From assembly GCA_018136815.1 (NCBI GenBank), contig CM030933.1, positions 4,754,557 through 4,818,556 of the forward strand: a stretch of DNA of 64,000 nucleotides. Reading direction: 5' to 3'. The translations under genes were made by a program, and so were the position numbers. The notes under the pieces were generated by a model that saw only the letters and a list, made by a program, of their open reading frames with translations, had not been told where the DNA came from and made no database searches. This DNA comes from Isochrysis galbana (Eukaryota; Haptophyta; Isochrysidales; Isochrysidaceae). This document shows positions 48,839-59,600 of this stretch, piece by piece. Positions within the stretch are counted from its first letter, which is position 1. The number at the start of each line of letters is the position of its first letter.

Positions 48839-50527
48839 TCATGCCGACCCTGATTCATGGCTGCAATCCCCTTGGTCGAGCAAGAGGCGCTCAGAAAGAT
48901 GCCCAGTAGCGCGTGCCGGCACCGTCGTGACAAGGCGCTGCGGCAAGCCCCCATTGGCCGGCGGCGTCACAGGGTCGGCGAAGTCCTCGCGACACGTGGG
49001 CAAGTCACATGCAAGGCGCTCTTCCGCACGTCGAGCAGCTACGTTCCAGTCAAGTCGAAGCAGAGCAACGAGCTGCACGGCAGCGGCGGTAAGCATCGAC
49101 AGGCCGACGCTGCCCCACAAGAAAAGGACGCCAGACTCCGCGCCGCGCACAGCCACAAAGGCGAGTGTAATGCCGAGCGGCAGCCCGACAACATAATTGC
49201 CAACGAGTTGGCCAACGGCTGAGACGCGTTGTAGGCCGAGGCCAGAGCACACGCCGCCGAGCCCATTGGATGTGGCGTCGACGAAGAGAATGGCCGCAAG
49301 CAGCGGCAACAGTGCAGTAGTAAGGTTCACAATAGACTCGTCAGCGGTGAAGGTGAGCGCGAGCGCCCGAGGCGCCGCTAGGATGGCGCACGCGCACACG
49401 CCAGCAATGATGGTGCCAACGGCAAGTGCTAGGACCGCTGCGCGCCGCGCCTCGGCAACGTGGCCGCTCCCGATGTGCTGGCCCACGAGGGTGGATGAGG
49501 CAACCGCCAGTCCAATCCATGCCATTGCGCCCAGCGCCTGCAGGTTGGCGACTATAGTCATCGCGCCGATCGAGGCGGTGGGCGCTGCAAGCAAGCCCGC
49601 CAAGAGCACAACGACCTCGCACATCCACCACTCAAGAACGACCATCCAGAACCCGGGTGCTGCAAGCTTGAGATGTTCCCACATGCCGTTCGATGCGAGC
49701 AGCCGCCGTGGTCCTTGCGGTTTGAAGACGTATCCAAAGCCGCACCAGCACAAGTAGGGCACCTGGAACACAAAGTAGAGCGCATTGTAGATGGACTGTG
49801 CCCAGGCCGCGCCTAAGTAGCCAAACCCGAGCGTGTGCACGAGCAGCCACTGGAGCGGCGGCGCGAGCGCGCACACGAGCGCAGTGATGATCAGATTGGC
49901 CCAATTCAGCTCGTTTGCCTGGAAGATGCGCTGGACTGCCGACATGCCAGTGACGCCAAAGTAGGACGGTGCGAGGCGCAGCACGTACGGCGCAGCGAGC
50001 GCGGCGAGGTCTGCGCGCTGACCGGCGGCCAGCATGATGCGCTCGGCGTACAGCAGCAGCGGCAGGGCAAGGGCGAACCAGCCCATGATCAAGAGCAGGG
50101 CGCGCTGCAGGTGCAGCGCGCAGCTCGCATGCTGACCGGCTCCAACCGCCTGCGGGCAGAGCGTGCGGAGTGCAGAGATGCAGCCAAAGCCAGGCGCCAT
50201 CAGCACCATGTTGAAGTAGGCGCGCGCGAGCGCGAGCGCGTCAAGCTCTACGGCACCACCTTCGGCGAGAGCGAGGGAAGAGGAGCTCTCGCCCCCTGCC
50301 GGCTCGCGGGGCAGTATGTGATGAGAAAAGAGGAGAGGGCGAAGAGAAGAGTCGAGAGAAAGAGCCCAGGAGGACGAGGCGGAGGGGGAGGCAGAGAGGT
50401 GGCCAACAACGGCGATGGCGGTACAGACGGGGAGATACTCACACAGGTTGCCCAGTGCGGAGGGTAGCACGATGTTCCACACGCGCCCGAACTCGCCCAG
50501 CATCGAGCGAGACGGCGACGAGGCCAT
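48839..50527 (-). CDS. MATE-family multidrug/toxin extrusion transporter
   Basis: A single frame of 562 residues with about twelve hydrophobic segments in the two-bundle MATE arrangement. It starts LGEFGRVWNIVLPSALGN, has the N-lobe segment FGCISALRTLCPQAVGAGQH (the MATE motif around (T/L)xxxQxxGAGq), FQANELNWANLIITALVCA in the linker region, and the second-lobe repeat ASSTLVGQHIGSGHVAEARR. It ends with a polar tail of ~60 residues. MATE proteins export organic cations or anions by Na+ or H+ antiport. Residues ~45-90 (SASPSASSSWALSLDSSLRP and following) interrupt the first helical hairpin, are Ser-rich, and could be an in-frame intron. On the opposite strand long frames exist but are shadows. 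Confidence 0.9.
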   Translation of the reverse strand: MASSPSRSMLGEFGRVWNIVLPSALGNLCEYLPVCTAIAVVGHLSASPSASSSWALSLDSSLRPLLFSHHILPREPAGGESSSSLALAEGGAVELDALALARAYFNMVLMAPGFGCISALRTLCPQAVGAGQHASCALHLQRALLLIMGWFALALPLLLYAERIMLAAGQRADLAALAAPYVLRLAPSYFGVTGMSAVQRIFQANELNWANLIITALVCALAPPLQWLLVHTLGFGYLGAAWAQSIYNALYFVFQVPYLCWCGFGYVFKPQGPRRLLASNGMWEHLKLAAPGFWMVVLEWWMCEVVVLLAGLLAAPTASIGAMTIVANLQALGAMAWIGLAVASSTLVGQHIGSGHVAEARRAAVLALAVGTIIAGVCACAILAAPRALALTFTADESIVNLTTALLPLLAAILFVDATSNGLGGVCSGLGLQRVSAVGQLVGNYVVGLPLGITLAFVAVRGAESGVLFLWGSVGLSMLTAAAVQLVALLRLDWNVAARRAEERLACDLPTCREDFADPVTPPANGGLPQRLVTTVPARATGHLSERLLLDQGDCSHESGSA

Positions 50528-50589
50528 CGGCAGCGGCCGACTGAAGGGGAGAGAGCAACGAAAAGGTTGCGTCGAAAGGGGACCACCGA

Positions 50590-50835
50590 CTGAGGCTAGG
50601 CTAGGTGCGACTGGAAGTGGTATAAATACCTTAAAATCTGCGACTGGAAGTGGTGTAAATACCTTAAAATCTTAATGCCTTAAAGGCCTACACGCTCAGC
50701 TGAATGGGTATGAGTATGGGAGGGAGGGAGAGCAAAATCAGTCCTCCTTGCCGCCGCCTCCTTGTGAACGCTCGTCACTACAAAACGGCACATTCGCAGT
50801 GAGGCTAGGCTAGGTGCGGCGACTGGAAGTGTTGT
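50590..50835 (+). repeat. tandem and spaced copies of GAGGCTAGGCTAGGTGCGACT
   Basis: GACTGGAAGTGGT(A/G)TAAATACCTTAAAATCT is duplicated in tandem at 50608-50670. TGAGGCTAGGCTAGGTGCG followed by GACTGGAAGTG recurs at 50800-50830. They lie just upstream of the MATE start and may derive from local duplication of its promoter. Confidence 0.7.
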
Positions 50836-50898
50836 GAATGTGAATGCCACCACCCACCACCCACCCACGACTAACTCGGAAGAAACGAGAGAAGAAAC

Positions 50899-51417
50899 TC
50901 AGCCACGTTCCCGAGAGGCTGGGTAATGCGAATCTAAAAGCCAACCGAGGAGAGCGTATGCTGCATCGCAAGGTCCCACGGTTAGGTCGATGTAGTGCTT
51001 GTCACGCGTGAAAGTTCCTGGTGCCCAACCGCCGAGCCAATGGCCCCTAGCACGTGGGACTTTAATGGCTTCCGCGGCTGAAGAGCCGCCTGGACGGAGG
51101 GAATGACCCAAGTATGCGAATCCGGGGGGGGCAACGATGCCGTGATGTGCGAGAACGCGAGCCACCCACACCGACATGGAAGCGGTGGTGGGCGGGGGCT
51201 CGCCATGGAGTTGGAAGACATACGGCGAGGGCTGCGCTGATTGATAGACGTTCTTTAGCGGAGAAGAAGAGAGAGGCGAGGGAGGACGTTCACGTTTGTT
51301 TCTCGGTTCTTTTAGTTGATTGAGTGGTGTTAGTAGATTGAGTTTTGTGAGGTGGTCACGTGCGCCGTCGTCATGTAGCGCGTTCCCCTCCCTCTTTCTC
51401 CCTCTTTGCTCTCTCAA
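50899..51417 (-). pseudogene. tyrosine recombinase, C-terminal catalytic fragment
   Basis: On the minus strand, residues ~70-160 read VARVLAHHGI, GHSLRPGGSSAAEAIKVP, ARGHWLGGWAPGTFTR and KHYIDLTVG. This is the C-terminal box of tyrosine recombinases: H-x-x-R (HSLR), the GHW segment holding the second His/Trp, and a Tyr near the end (KHYID) as the likely nucleophile. Similar arrangements occur in Crypton and DIRS-type elements of protists. The N-terminal arm-binding part and first catalytic Arg are not present in this frame, and the first ~60 residues look unrelated. It is probably a fragment or the last exon. Confidence 0.55.
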
Positions 51418-51960
51418 GACTCAAGATTGGGCCCCGAATGAGACTTGCCACGAACAAGCTCGAGCTTGTTTCGACACGTTTCTAACACGTTGTTGGCTGT
51501 TTTAGATTTTTGTTAACATCTTCAACTAAAGTACCTCATTAAGCCAGCATGTACCTCCGTACCTCCCCCATTCCCCACAGCCCAGCCTTCCTTGCCGCGT
51601 TACCGCCCTTGCTTCCCAAGGGCTCTCTCACATTCCAGTTTTGGAGTTTTGGAACGGAGCTAGTATGAAGTTTACTTATTTGGTCCTCTCATTCGACATG
51701 CTGAGTGGCGCCCTTCCCGACCCCATTGTGCATTGTGCATAGTCATAGTGAGCTCACATGGCACAGGGCTTCTTATATTGCAGAATACATGATTTTACCT
51801 AAGTGAGCAGCCAACGATATCAGTTTTCTTTGGACCACAAGTTTCATGCCAGTACGTGTACATGCCTATTGATGTGATGACGGCTCTCTCTCTCTCAAGA
51901 GGGTTGCTTCTACTCTTGCTTTATCCAACTAATGGCTATTGCAATCCTATCACGGACTTG
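51418..51960. other. intergenic, no gene recognised
   Basis: AT-richer sequence between two minus-strand genes; nothing recognisable. Confidence 0.35.
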
Positions 51961-51964
51961 AATA

Positions 51965-53634
51965 TCACGGACTTGAACCGGGCGAAAGACATGGCGCGGC
52001 AGGCAACTTCAGGTGAAAGGTGGTTGTCGCCTCGTCAATGTGAAGCCAAGCGCCCCCACCCACGAGGTGGACCGCGCGACGCACCCCCGTCAGGCCGAAG
52101 CCGTCACTGACAGCAGGCACACGAAAGAATCGGTGAGTAAGCGTATTCACCATGTTGAACAAGATGAACCAGAAAATTGCAACAAGGCGACACCAAGCGC
52201 GACTGATGCATGCGATAGCAGGGCACGCCCCTTCTTGGCCTCACCTCCGCGTCAGGCTGGAGCACGATTGTGCAGTTTCTTTCTTTCGGTTGAAAAGGTC
52301 CTCGCACTCCGCAGCTGTCAAGCGTGGTGAAGCAACTTTCTTGAAGTTGATGATGGAGATGTGCAGCGAGTGCGATGCCGGACTATTGGGCTGCTTATCC
52401 TTCAAAACCTCCGCTATGAGCTTAATAGGCGCGCTGGACCGCCCATGGTCAATGGCGTTAGAAATTCCCTCACGCACAAGCAGACGGACCAGGGTGGGAT
52501 CGACAATTACATTCGCCGGCGCATCGACAGTGCCCAGCACACCGATTTGCATAGTGAGCAACGAGCGTAACTGCACGGGCTCCATCTCCATGGTGTACTT
52601 GTCAGCGTCAAGCTGAATGTAGGACTCACGTAAGTGACACCTGACGTTGGCGATATTTACGTTGGTTGACGGCGACAATGCAACACAGACAAGCGTAGGA
52701 TCGAGGGATGGCGCGCACACCACTCGGCAGCTTCCTTGGCCATGTCTGAGATGTCGGAGAGAAGTGCGAGGCTTCTCATGGCGGGGTTGGGACCGCTGCA
52801 AGTCGCCAAGTTGCGGTCCTCCTCGAGTCGGCGAGCAACGGAAATCAACATTGCCGCACCGCAGCAGTTACCCTTGATTACGTGGTAGAGGCGTGAATCA
52901 GCCTGCCGTTGTAGCTCCAACTCGTCAATCATCGCTTTTAGCTTTCGCTGATTTGAGGTGAAAACTGTGCCGATGAGGAAGCCGATGACATTGGCGCCGA
53001 TGAAGAGGGTGGGCTCACGCCACCCTAGTGCAAATACTGGCGTCAAAACGTGTACCGATGCGAGCACTACACTGGTGAGTGCGCGGTCGAGCAGCATGAA
53101 GTTGCGCATTGCAAGCATCAAATGATAGACGATGACGGCGAAAGCAAGTGCGACTGGCTCAACGGTGAATTGCGCTGACGCCGGTGGCGGCTCCGCGAAG
53201 TGGAAGTTCAAGCCGACGGGGACGAGGAAGAGAAGTTGGGGACGGCGGAGGGCGGCCCATTCAATCGAGTCCGGGCGGGATGGCTGGATCACCGCCCTCG
53301 AGCCTATCGCACACGTGCTAAGCATGAGACATGCCAGCCAAGCAGAGCCTCTCGCGTAGACGGAGGTGAAGAGCGCGGCGAAGATGGCGATGATGATGGC
53401 CGAGAGAGAACAGTAGGCTCGCCAGAAACGGATGAAGAAGTGGGCAAAGACAGGGTGGAATGAGCTCTCGGGCGCCCGCCCTGGAGCAGCGTAGCGAAGG
53501 GAGGGAAGGAAGACGAATGCAATGGCGGCAGGGACCATGGAGCACGTGGCCCAGAAGCGCTGGGAAGCCGTGGCGTGGACGGAGAGGGATGGGTTGGAGC
53601 CGCGGAATGGCGACACTGGTGGCATATATGGCAT
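51965..53634 (-). CDS. multi-pass membrane histidine-kinase-like protein
   Basis: The minus-strand first part (53634 to about 52700) has six or seven hydrophobic segments (for example FIRFWRAYCSLSAIIIAIFA, FIGANVIGFLIGTVF). A helical linker and LYHVIKGNCCGAAMLI follow, an H-box-like phosphoacceptor region. The next part (about 52640-52245) holds a HATPase N-box, VREGISNAIDHG. Splicing at CGGAG|GTGAGG ... TCAG|TGACGG (intron 52244-52107) joins it to SDGFGLTGVRRAVHLVGGG and TTTFHLKLPA, the G-box and end of the ATPase fold. The frame also changes between 52700 and 52620, so a short intron must lie there; GT candidates exist but I could not fix it. The usual DxGxG box is not apparent, as in divergent algal kinases of this layout. 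Kinase activity is therefore uncertain. The start could be upstream at 53859. Confidence 0.6.
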
Positions 53635-53639
53635 GGGCG

Positions 53640-53740
53640 CCCCCCGGGACCGAGCAGGAAGGCGGAGGGGGAGGGGGGGAAGACGGCTCTGGAGAGAGGA
53701 GAGGGAGGGGGGAAGAGTGCGGGGGCACCCCGGCGGTGAG
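53640..53740 (-). promoter_or_regulatory. purine tract upstream of the histidine-kinase-like gene
   Basis: GGAGGGGGAGG and GAGAGGAGAGGGAGGGGGG clusters (CT on the gene's strand) sit directly before the likely start. Confidence 0.4.
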
Positions 53741-54280
53741 CTGGTAAAGTTAATGTCCCACCTCTTTTTCGTGATAGAAGTACTGTCGACGAAAGAAGTC
53801 TGAGCGGGGCCCTTCTGCCGCGAGAGTGGGTTCGGTCTCTGCTGGCACTCCACTCCCACATCCCCTCGTTTTGTGACGAAAGATAATACTGCTTGTCTTG
53901 CGCAAACTTGACCAAACTAGGGTAGGGAGAGCGGCGGAAAGAAGAGAAGACGGCCGAGGTGGCTCGCTCGGTCCGCATACGATCTCCCAGCATCTCAGTG
54001 CGACCCATGGCACCACGAGGATCAGCGAGAATGAGATGGACGACACCAAACTTACACACAACTCTTAATTTGAGCTCAAGTTTGAGACCGAGAGATCCTC
54101 TTGCTTCCTCGTCACCCACCTCTTGAGCGAGGAGAGGGCCTCAGGAACGAAGAAACAAGTTGGCCGTTCGGCGACGTTTAGAAACTCCCCATTCCGCCGG
54201 TCACCCGTCGGCCCCCGATATGAGGTGGGCGTGACCGGGGCGAGTGGCATGAGCTTCGTAGGAGCAGTATATATAGCAGT
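53741..54280. other. intergenic, no gene recognised
   Basis: Open frames here on both strands are overlapping and lack resemblance to known families. Confidence 0.35.
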
Positions 54281-54316
54281 ATTATATATACTACTACATA
54301 TAATACTGCTATATAT
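54279..54316. repeat. AT-rich perfect-stem palindrome
   Basis: AGCAGTATTATATA and TATATAATACTGCT-like arms (AGCAGTATTATAT / ATAATACTGCT) flank CTACTACAT and could form a hairpin. It lies directly before repeat G copy 2. Confidence 0.6.
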
Positions 54317-54322
54317 ATATAT

Positions 54323-54507
54323 TGAAGTATCGATATTGATAGAGAAGGGGGAGGGGCAACGATTCTTTCTAATTGTAAAAGGAGTTATCGTGGTGTATCA
54401 GCCCCTTTAAGATTAGTCTAGCAGCCGCGACAACTAATATCAGTGATTTGGCAGTATGGAGCTATTACTCTTACTGAGAGCTCATAACAGTACTCTTACC
54501 CCATCTA
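54323..54507 (+). repeat. dispersed repeat G, copy 2
   Basis: About 185 bp, near-identical and direct to 27912-28088. Shared pieces include TATCAGCCCCTTTAAGATTA and CTCATAACAGTACTCTTACC. Confidence 0.8.
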
Positions 54508-54592
54508 TGCCCTCCCTCCCTCCCTCCCTCCACCTCCACTCCCTCCATCCTTCATCCTTCATTCCCCCTCCGCTCCGCTCCCTCCCACATAC

Positions 54593-55240
54593 ATGCCCCG
54601 CCCTACTGCCACTGACAACCCCAATCCCACCCGTGCCTCGCGGTCCATGCTGGCCACGGCTAGGGCCTTGGACTCCGGTCCTAGCACTAACTCGTCGGAC
54701 GAGGAATCCATTCCCTCCCCAAACGCCCCCGTGTCTACCTCGGACCTAAGAAGCTCTCATTCTCTCTCTCCCTCTCTCTCACTAGCTCGCTAGCTAGCCT
54801 CGTCTCTACTTTCCGACGCCACGCGTCACGATCCTCCGACCTTCAGTCTACCTCATCGTTCGTAGCGCTCGATGGCAGACACCCTCAGACCCGACTCTTA
54901 CTATGATCTGTCAGACATCTTCCCGCCAACAACAATCAACGACCCTTCTACGACCGCGTCAGCTGCCGGTGCTAGCTCTAACGACTTATTTTTTCTCCTC
55001 GTCTCCTCGAGATGTTCACCAACGTCACCACAATGAATCCTTGTCGAAGGAGGCCCTCTCGGGCGCGCCCTCATGCCGAGCCAAGGCGACGCCGTTCTCG
55101 TCGCGTACGTGGTGCTCCTGGGCCTCTCCTTCGGGGTGCTCGCGGGGGGGCTCATCCCCACGGGAGGGGAAGAAACCCTGAGGGAAAGGAGACCAAATGA
55201 AGGCAAGCCGCCTGAGCTATGAGCTGGGTACTGGGTCACA
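54593..55240 (+). other. possible small or broken gene, unknown
   Basis: Two short frames might be coding: 54593-54793 (Ser/Thr/Pro-rich, 66 residues, starting MPRPTATDNPNPTR) and a frame from 54872 starting MADTLRPDSYYDLSDIFPPT. Near 55090-55150 another frame gives DAVLVAYVVLLGLSFGVLAG, a good transmembrane segment followed by GGLIPTGGEE. They could be pieces of one membrane protein interrupted by frameshift or introns. No family recognised. Confidence 0.2.
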
Positions 55241-55345
55241 ATAGTTCAATCATGGTTGTTATTACATTGTCAACTCCTCTCCGCGGGCGTGGCGGCTTGG
55301 CGCTACTCGTACCTCGTACACAAGGTACAACGTCCTGGCAGGCGA

Positions 55346-55496
55346 CAGGGTGCTCTGTTAGACCACAGTTATAATGTTAGCCCACTTGGGCTAACACCTA
55401 GCTCAAAAGTGTTGTTAGCCCTTGTCTAACACCAGCCGAAAACGCCGTTAGCCAAGCCTGGGCAATCACCATGCTACTATTAGATCACAGCCCCTG
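55346..55496. mobile_element. short hAT-like MITE
   Basis: It begins CAGGGTGCTCTGTTAGACC and ends with the reverse complement of CAGGGGCTGTGATCTAATAG; both are hAT-type termini (CAGGG...). Internal GTTAGCCC/GGGCTAAC and CTAACACC motifs recur. No clear 8-bp target-site duplication is left. Confidence 0.45.
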
Positions 55497-56490
55497 CTGC
55501 GGGGCGAGGGTCGGGGCCGTCAAGGAGCATCCTCTGACGGCCGAATCGGCCGTGTGCTAGCCGTGTGTGGTGCGCATGTGCATGCGCGGACGTCATCGTT
55601 GGGGCACCAGGGTTTGAAATTTGCTTTATAGTTTATAGGCAATATGGGGCGTCGGACCCCTATTTTAATATTTAATATATGTCTAGACACCTTTTAAGTG
55701 AAAGAAACACATCTCTCAGTGGGAGCGACGTCTAGTTAGTAGTTCGGCTCGTGTGAGCCGCCAGAGCGTGTGCAAGGGGGGGGGGGGGGGGGGGTCCGAC
55801 GGGACTTTGCACCGTCTTTTCGGACGAGGATTCTGAAAAGGCGGGGAGACCCTCCAAGCCGCTTTCGCCGGGGCTTTCCGCTCACGGTCAAAAATGTCGA
55901 CCCCCCCCATTTTAGTACTTAAAAAGCCATGTTTGACCGCCCTACTATTAGTAGATTCAGATTCTAACAGCACTTTTGGGCGCTTTGGCGAACAGCTCCG
56001 CCGGGAGGTGTTATCCCGCAAAAATCCTGATCAACCATTAATTCGCATGCCCTGGAATCTTGCAGATTATTAGTAAGGCCTGGCAGTGAGTAGAAAGTAA
56101 AGGACGGTGTCCTGTGATCCTGTGATACTACGCATTCTTTTCTTTGGCTGTAGAAAGTAAAAGGGACTGTGTGTTTAGTTTTCTCCTCGCTCCAAGCTGC
56201 TGACAACTGATAACTGACCTCAGTTGTTAGCTCGAGGTGAACTGATACTGCTCGTACTGATGTAAAACGTAAAACACGGATATCGGATATCAGTACTCCT
56301 ACTCCTACACTGATGCACCATCACTAAAAAAAGAGGGGGAGAGTTGGGGGCTGGGGAACGGGTGGGCGGGGGGGGAGAGGCGGAAGAAGAAAAAGGTGCG
56401 GCGCCTCTCCGCCGCCGCCGCTCCGAGGGGGAGGGGGTGAAGGACGAGGGGTTCGCCCTCACTAAGCGTCGGCCTGCTTTGCCGCGCAGT
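55497..56490. other. intergenic with repeat at 55882-55950
   Basis: Contains a G-run at 55778-55795, the repeat shared with 5254-5345 (TTAAAAAGCCATGTTTGACC), and AGTAGAAAGTAAA(A)GG duplicated at 56088 and 56150. No gene. Confidence 0.45.
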
Positions 56491-56514
56491 ACCGAGCAAA
56501 CGGAAGACGGCCCG

Positions 56515-56605
56515 TGTTTTCTCTTCCTTTCCTCCTCCCTCCCTCCCTCCCTCTCTCCCTCTCTTCCCTTCCCACCCCCTTTCTGTCCCCTCTCCCTCTC
56601 CCACT
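56515..56605 (+). promoter_or_regulatory. CT tract upstream of the phosphoglycerate mutase gene
   Basis: CCTCCCTCCCTCCCTCCCTC and further CT-rich sequence end ~12 bp before the start codon at 56617. Confidence 0.45.
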
Positions 56606-56616
56606 GGTGTCGGCTG

Positions 56617-59600
56617 ATGGGCTGGCTACGCCTCTCGGCCGGCTCAGCTCGGAGCGCCGCGCCACTCGCGTGCGAGCCTCCTGTCTCTCAGCTCGTGCTG
56701 CTGCGGCACGGTCAGAGCGAATGGAACTCCGCAAATCTCTTCACTGGTTGGGTCGACGTCGACCTGAGCGAGAAGGGAATCATCGAGGCAAGGAATGCGG
56801 GCAAGCTGCTCAAGGAGGAAGGGATTGAGCTCGATGTGGTACGCTCCAGGCCTCCCGGGGGAAGGTGGCGAGGGTCTCAGCTAGTGTGAGTAGAGGCTGA
56901 GAAGGACTGAAGAGGGAAGTGGTGACGTGAGAGGTGGTGGATGTGGGCTCTTCCTTTGGAGGGCGGGGAACGCAGGAAAGCTACTGCCACAGAGGGGATT
57001 GACCTTGGTGCGGTGAATGCATCAACGCTAGGGAAAGGGACGGAAGGGCGAAAACATTCCCGCAGCGCGGTCAACTTATTCGGAGAGGAGAGGATCGAGA
57101 AAGCGCGCAATGGCTTACGAGGGAAGGGGGCGCAGGGATGCAAGCCTTTGGAGGGCGAGGGGGCAAGGGATGGTGGATGTAGGTGACGAGCACAGGTGGG
57201 GACTAGGTGGGCTTGAGCTGGACCTTGTGTGTCACTTGATGATGAGATACGGGTTGTTCTGGGTCAGGAGCGCTGCGCGGAATGGCCCACAGGGACAGGG
57301 AGAAGGGATTTGGTGGAGAAAGCGGGCAAGCTGCTTCAGCACAACGGGATGGATTTCGATCGTTGGATAGCTTGGAAGATCTCCGTACTTTTTGAAGAGG
57401 GAGAAGGGTTGAAGGCGGCTGCGCGGTGCGTGGGGTGGTAGGATGGTAGTCATGAGGCCTGGGGGGTGACGAGGAAAACGAGGTGTGAGGATGAGGAGTG
57501 GACCCGGAGTTATAGGCGATCGAGCTCGACGTTTGTGGCAAGCATGTGTATGTGTTCGAGGGTGGTGGTGGACGTGTGGCTGGGTGCTGAGGGACTAACC
57601 GGGTCCAGAGGGATGGGGAGGATTAAAGCCAGAGGCGTGAAGTTGGAATCCTTGCACGAGCAAGGCACTAAACTCCTCGTGCAGCTGCTCGACAAGGGTT
57701 ACCGGTCACAAGGGCGCCGGCCGACAGGGGATCGCTGCGCGTCAAGAGGCAGGCTATCAGCTAGGATCGAGGGTGGCCATGCGCTAGCGGATGGTAATCC
57801 AAGGGCCGTGAGATTAACGCGGAGAGGAGGCCTGTGTACTAGGATGCCACTCAAAAAGGCAGTGCGTCCCGTGCTCTTCTTTCTCTTCTCACCACGCCCC
57901 CTTTCACCCCATGCTCCGCGCCCCTACAGGTAATGACCTCCGTCCTACGACGAGCAGTGCGCTCAGCATGCCTATTGCTTTCTGTGCTTGACCAATGCTG
58001 GGTGCCGATGCGCAAGAACCCAGTGCTTAATGAAGTGCATTGCGGTATCCTCACTGGCGAGAACAAGGCAAGACTGGCGGAGGAGATGTCGGCAGAGCAG
58101 GTTATGGCTTGGCGGCGCAACTATGACCTACGGCCGCCGCCGATCCCCGACGACGCGCCACTCCAGGCGCAGCACCTGGCCGACCTTCGTTACCGCCCTC
58201 TAGGCATGCCGCCGACTCCCGTGCCCGCGAGCGAATCACTCGCGGACTGCTGTAAGCGTCTCGAGTCGTGGTGGGCCGCAGAGCTCGCTCCTGCGCTTTC
58301 GCGCGGGGAGAACGTGCTGGTCGTGTCGCACGGCAACACGTTGCGCGCAATCGTCAAGCGGCTCGAGGGCATCTCCGACCGGGACATCTACAACGTCGAC
58401 CTGCCGACGGCAGTCCCATGCGTCTACACACTCGACCGCCAGCTCCGCCTACGCGGCCCGACACACGGCACGTGGGGTGACGCGCACAGCTTGCCGCGAC
58501 GCGGGCGCTTCCTCGTGCCGGAGGCGGAGGTGCGTGCGGCTCAGCGCGCGATGCGTGCTCAGGTCATATCCGACATCTCGGTGACGACCGCCACGCCTGC
58601 TGAGAGCTCCGGAGTCTCGACCGCGCCCGCGTCCATCGCCGAGAGCTCATCTGACGCTATGGTGTACCGTAATGGCCTCTCCTTCCGCGTTCGTTCACGA
58701 CCGCCCTCCTACTTTGCGGAGCAGTCGCGGCTGGAGCCACTCGCCTTGCGTGAATATGGTGTGCTGCGCGGCAGGCAAAAGTCGCTGCCACTCCGCCGCG
58801 GATTCAAGAAGCAGGCGCGCCTGGCCGGCCCTTGCGCACAGCGGGCGCCAGCCGACGCGTAGAGTTGCCCACGTCTGGGTACTGCCCTCGTTCGACGGCG
58901 TTCGCCCCAAGCGCAAACCGCCCTTTCGCACCGGCCCTTCTGTAGGTGCGTGCGGCGCTCGTGCTGATTCGCCACGGCTACTCCGAATACAATGCGAACC
59001 GCCGCTTCATGGGCTGGGAAGAGTGCGAGCTAGCAGACCGCGGTCGCGAAGAAGCAAGGCTGGCCGGGCGGCTACTAAAGCTGGCGGGGGTGCGCCGTAT
59101 TGAGAGGGTGTATACGTCGGTGCTATCCAGGAGCATCAAGTCTGCATGGCTCATGTTGGACGAGATGGAGCTCGGGTGAGCAGCCTCATTGAGAGAGTCG
59201 CGATAGCCTTCCGTCGTGTTCCCATATCGGAGCCGGCCACTGACACCCGCTGCTCCGTCCGCTTCCGCTCCAACTCCCTCTACCCATCCCTCCCGCCTCC
59301 TGCCTTCCTTTCTGTCCGTTAAAGGTGGACCCCTATTCAGCACGAATGGCGCCTCAATGAGCGGCACTACGGCGCACTGCAAGGGCTCTGTAAGGAGGAG
59401 GCGGTGCGCAAGTACGGGTTAGAGCGCGTGCGCGAGTGGCGTCGAGGATACCTCGCTCGACCTCCGCCTCGCGAGCCTAACAGCTCTCTACTGGACCGGC
59501 GATACTCTCACGCTAACGTCGTCCATGGGCAGGGGCTTGTTTCAGAGCCCCTCACCGAGTCTCTCGCCGATGCGCATGATCGTGTGCGCCCCTGGCTCGA

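Noticed and set aside
52620-52700. A 20-bp intron (ACGTAAAT ... GTCAG) joining the two parts of the histidine-kinase-like gene
   Set aside because: The phases fit, but 20 bp is too short for spliceosomal removal; a larger intron or a sequencing frameshift is likelier.
54456-54749. 97-residue frame starting in repeat G
   Set aside because: Leu/Pro low complexity; the frame is not shared as coding with the other repeat copy.
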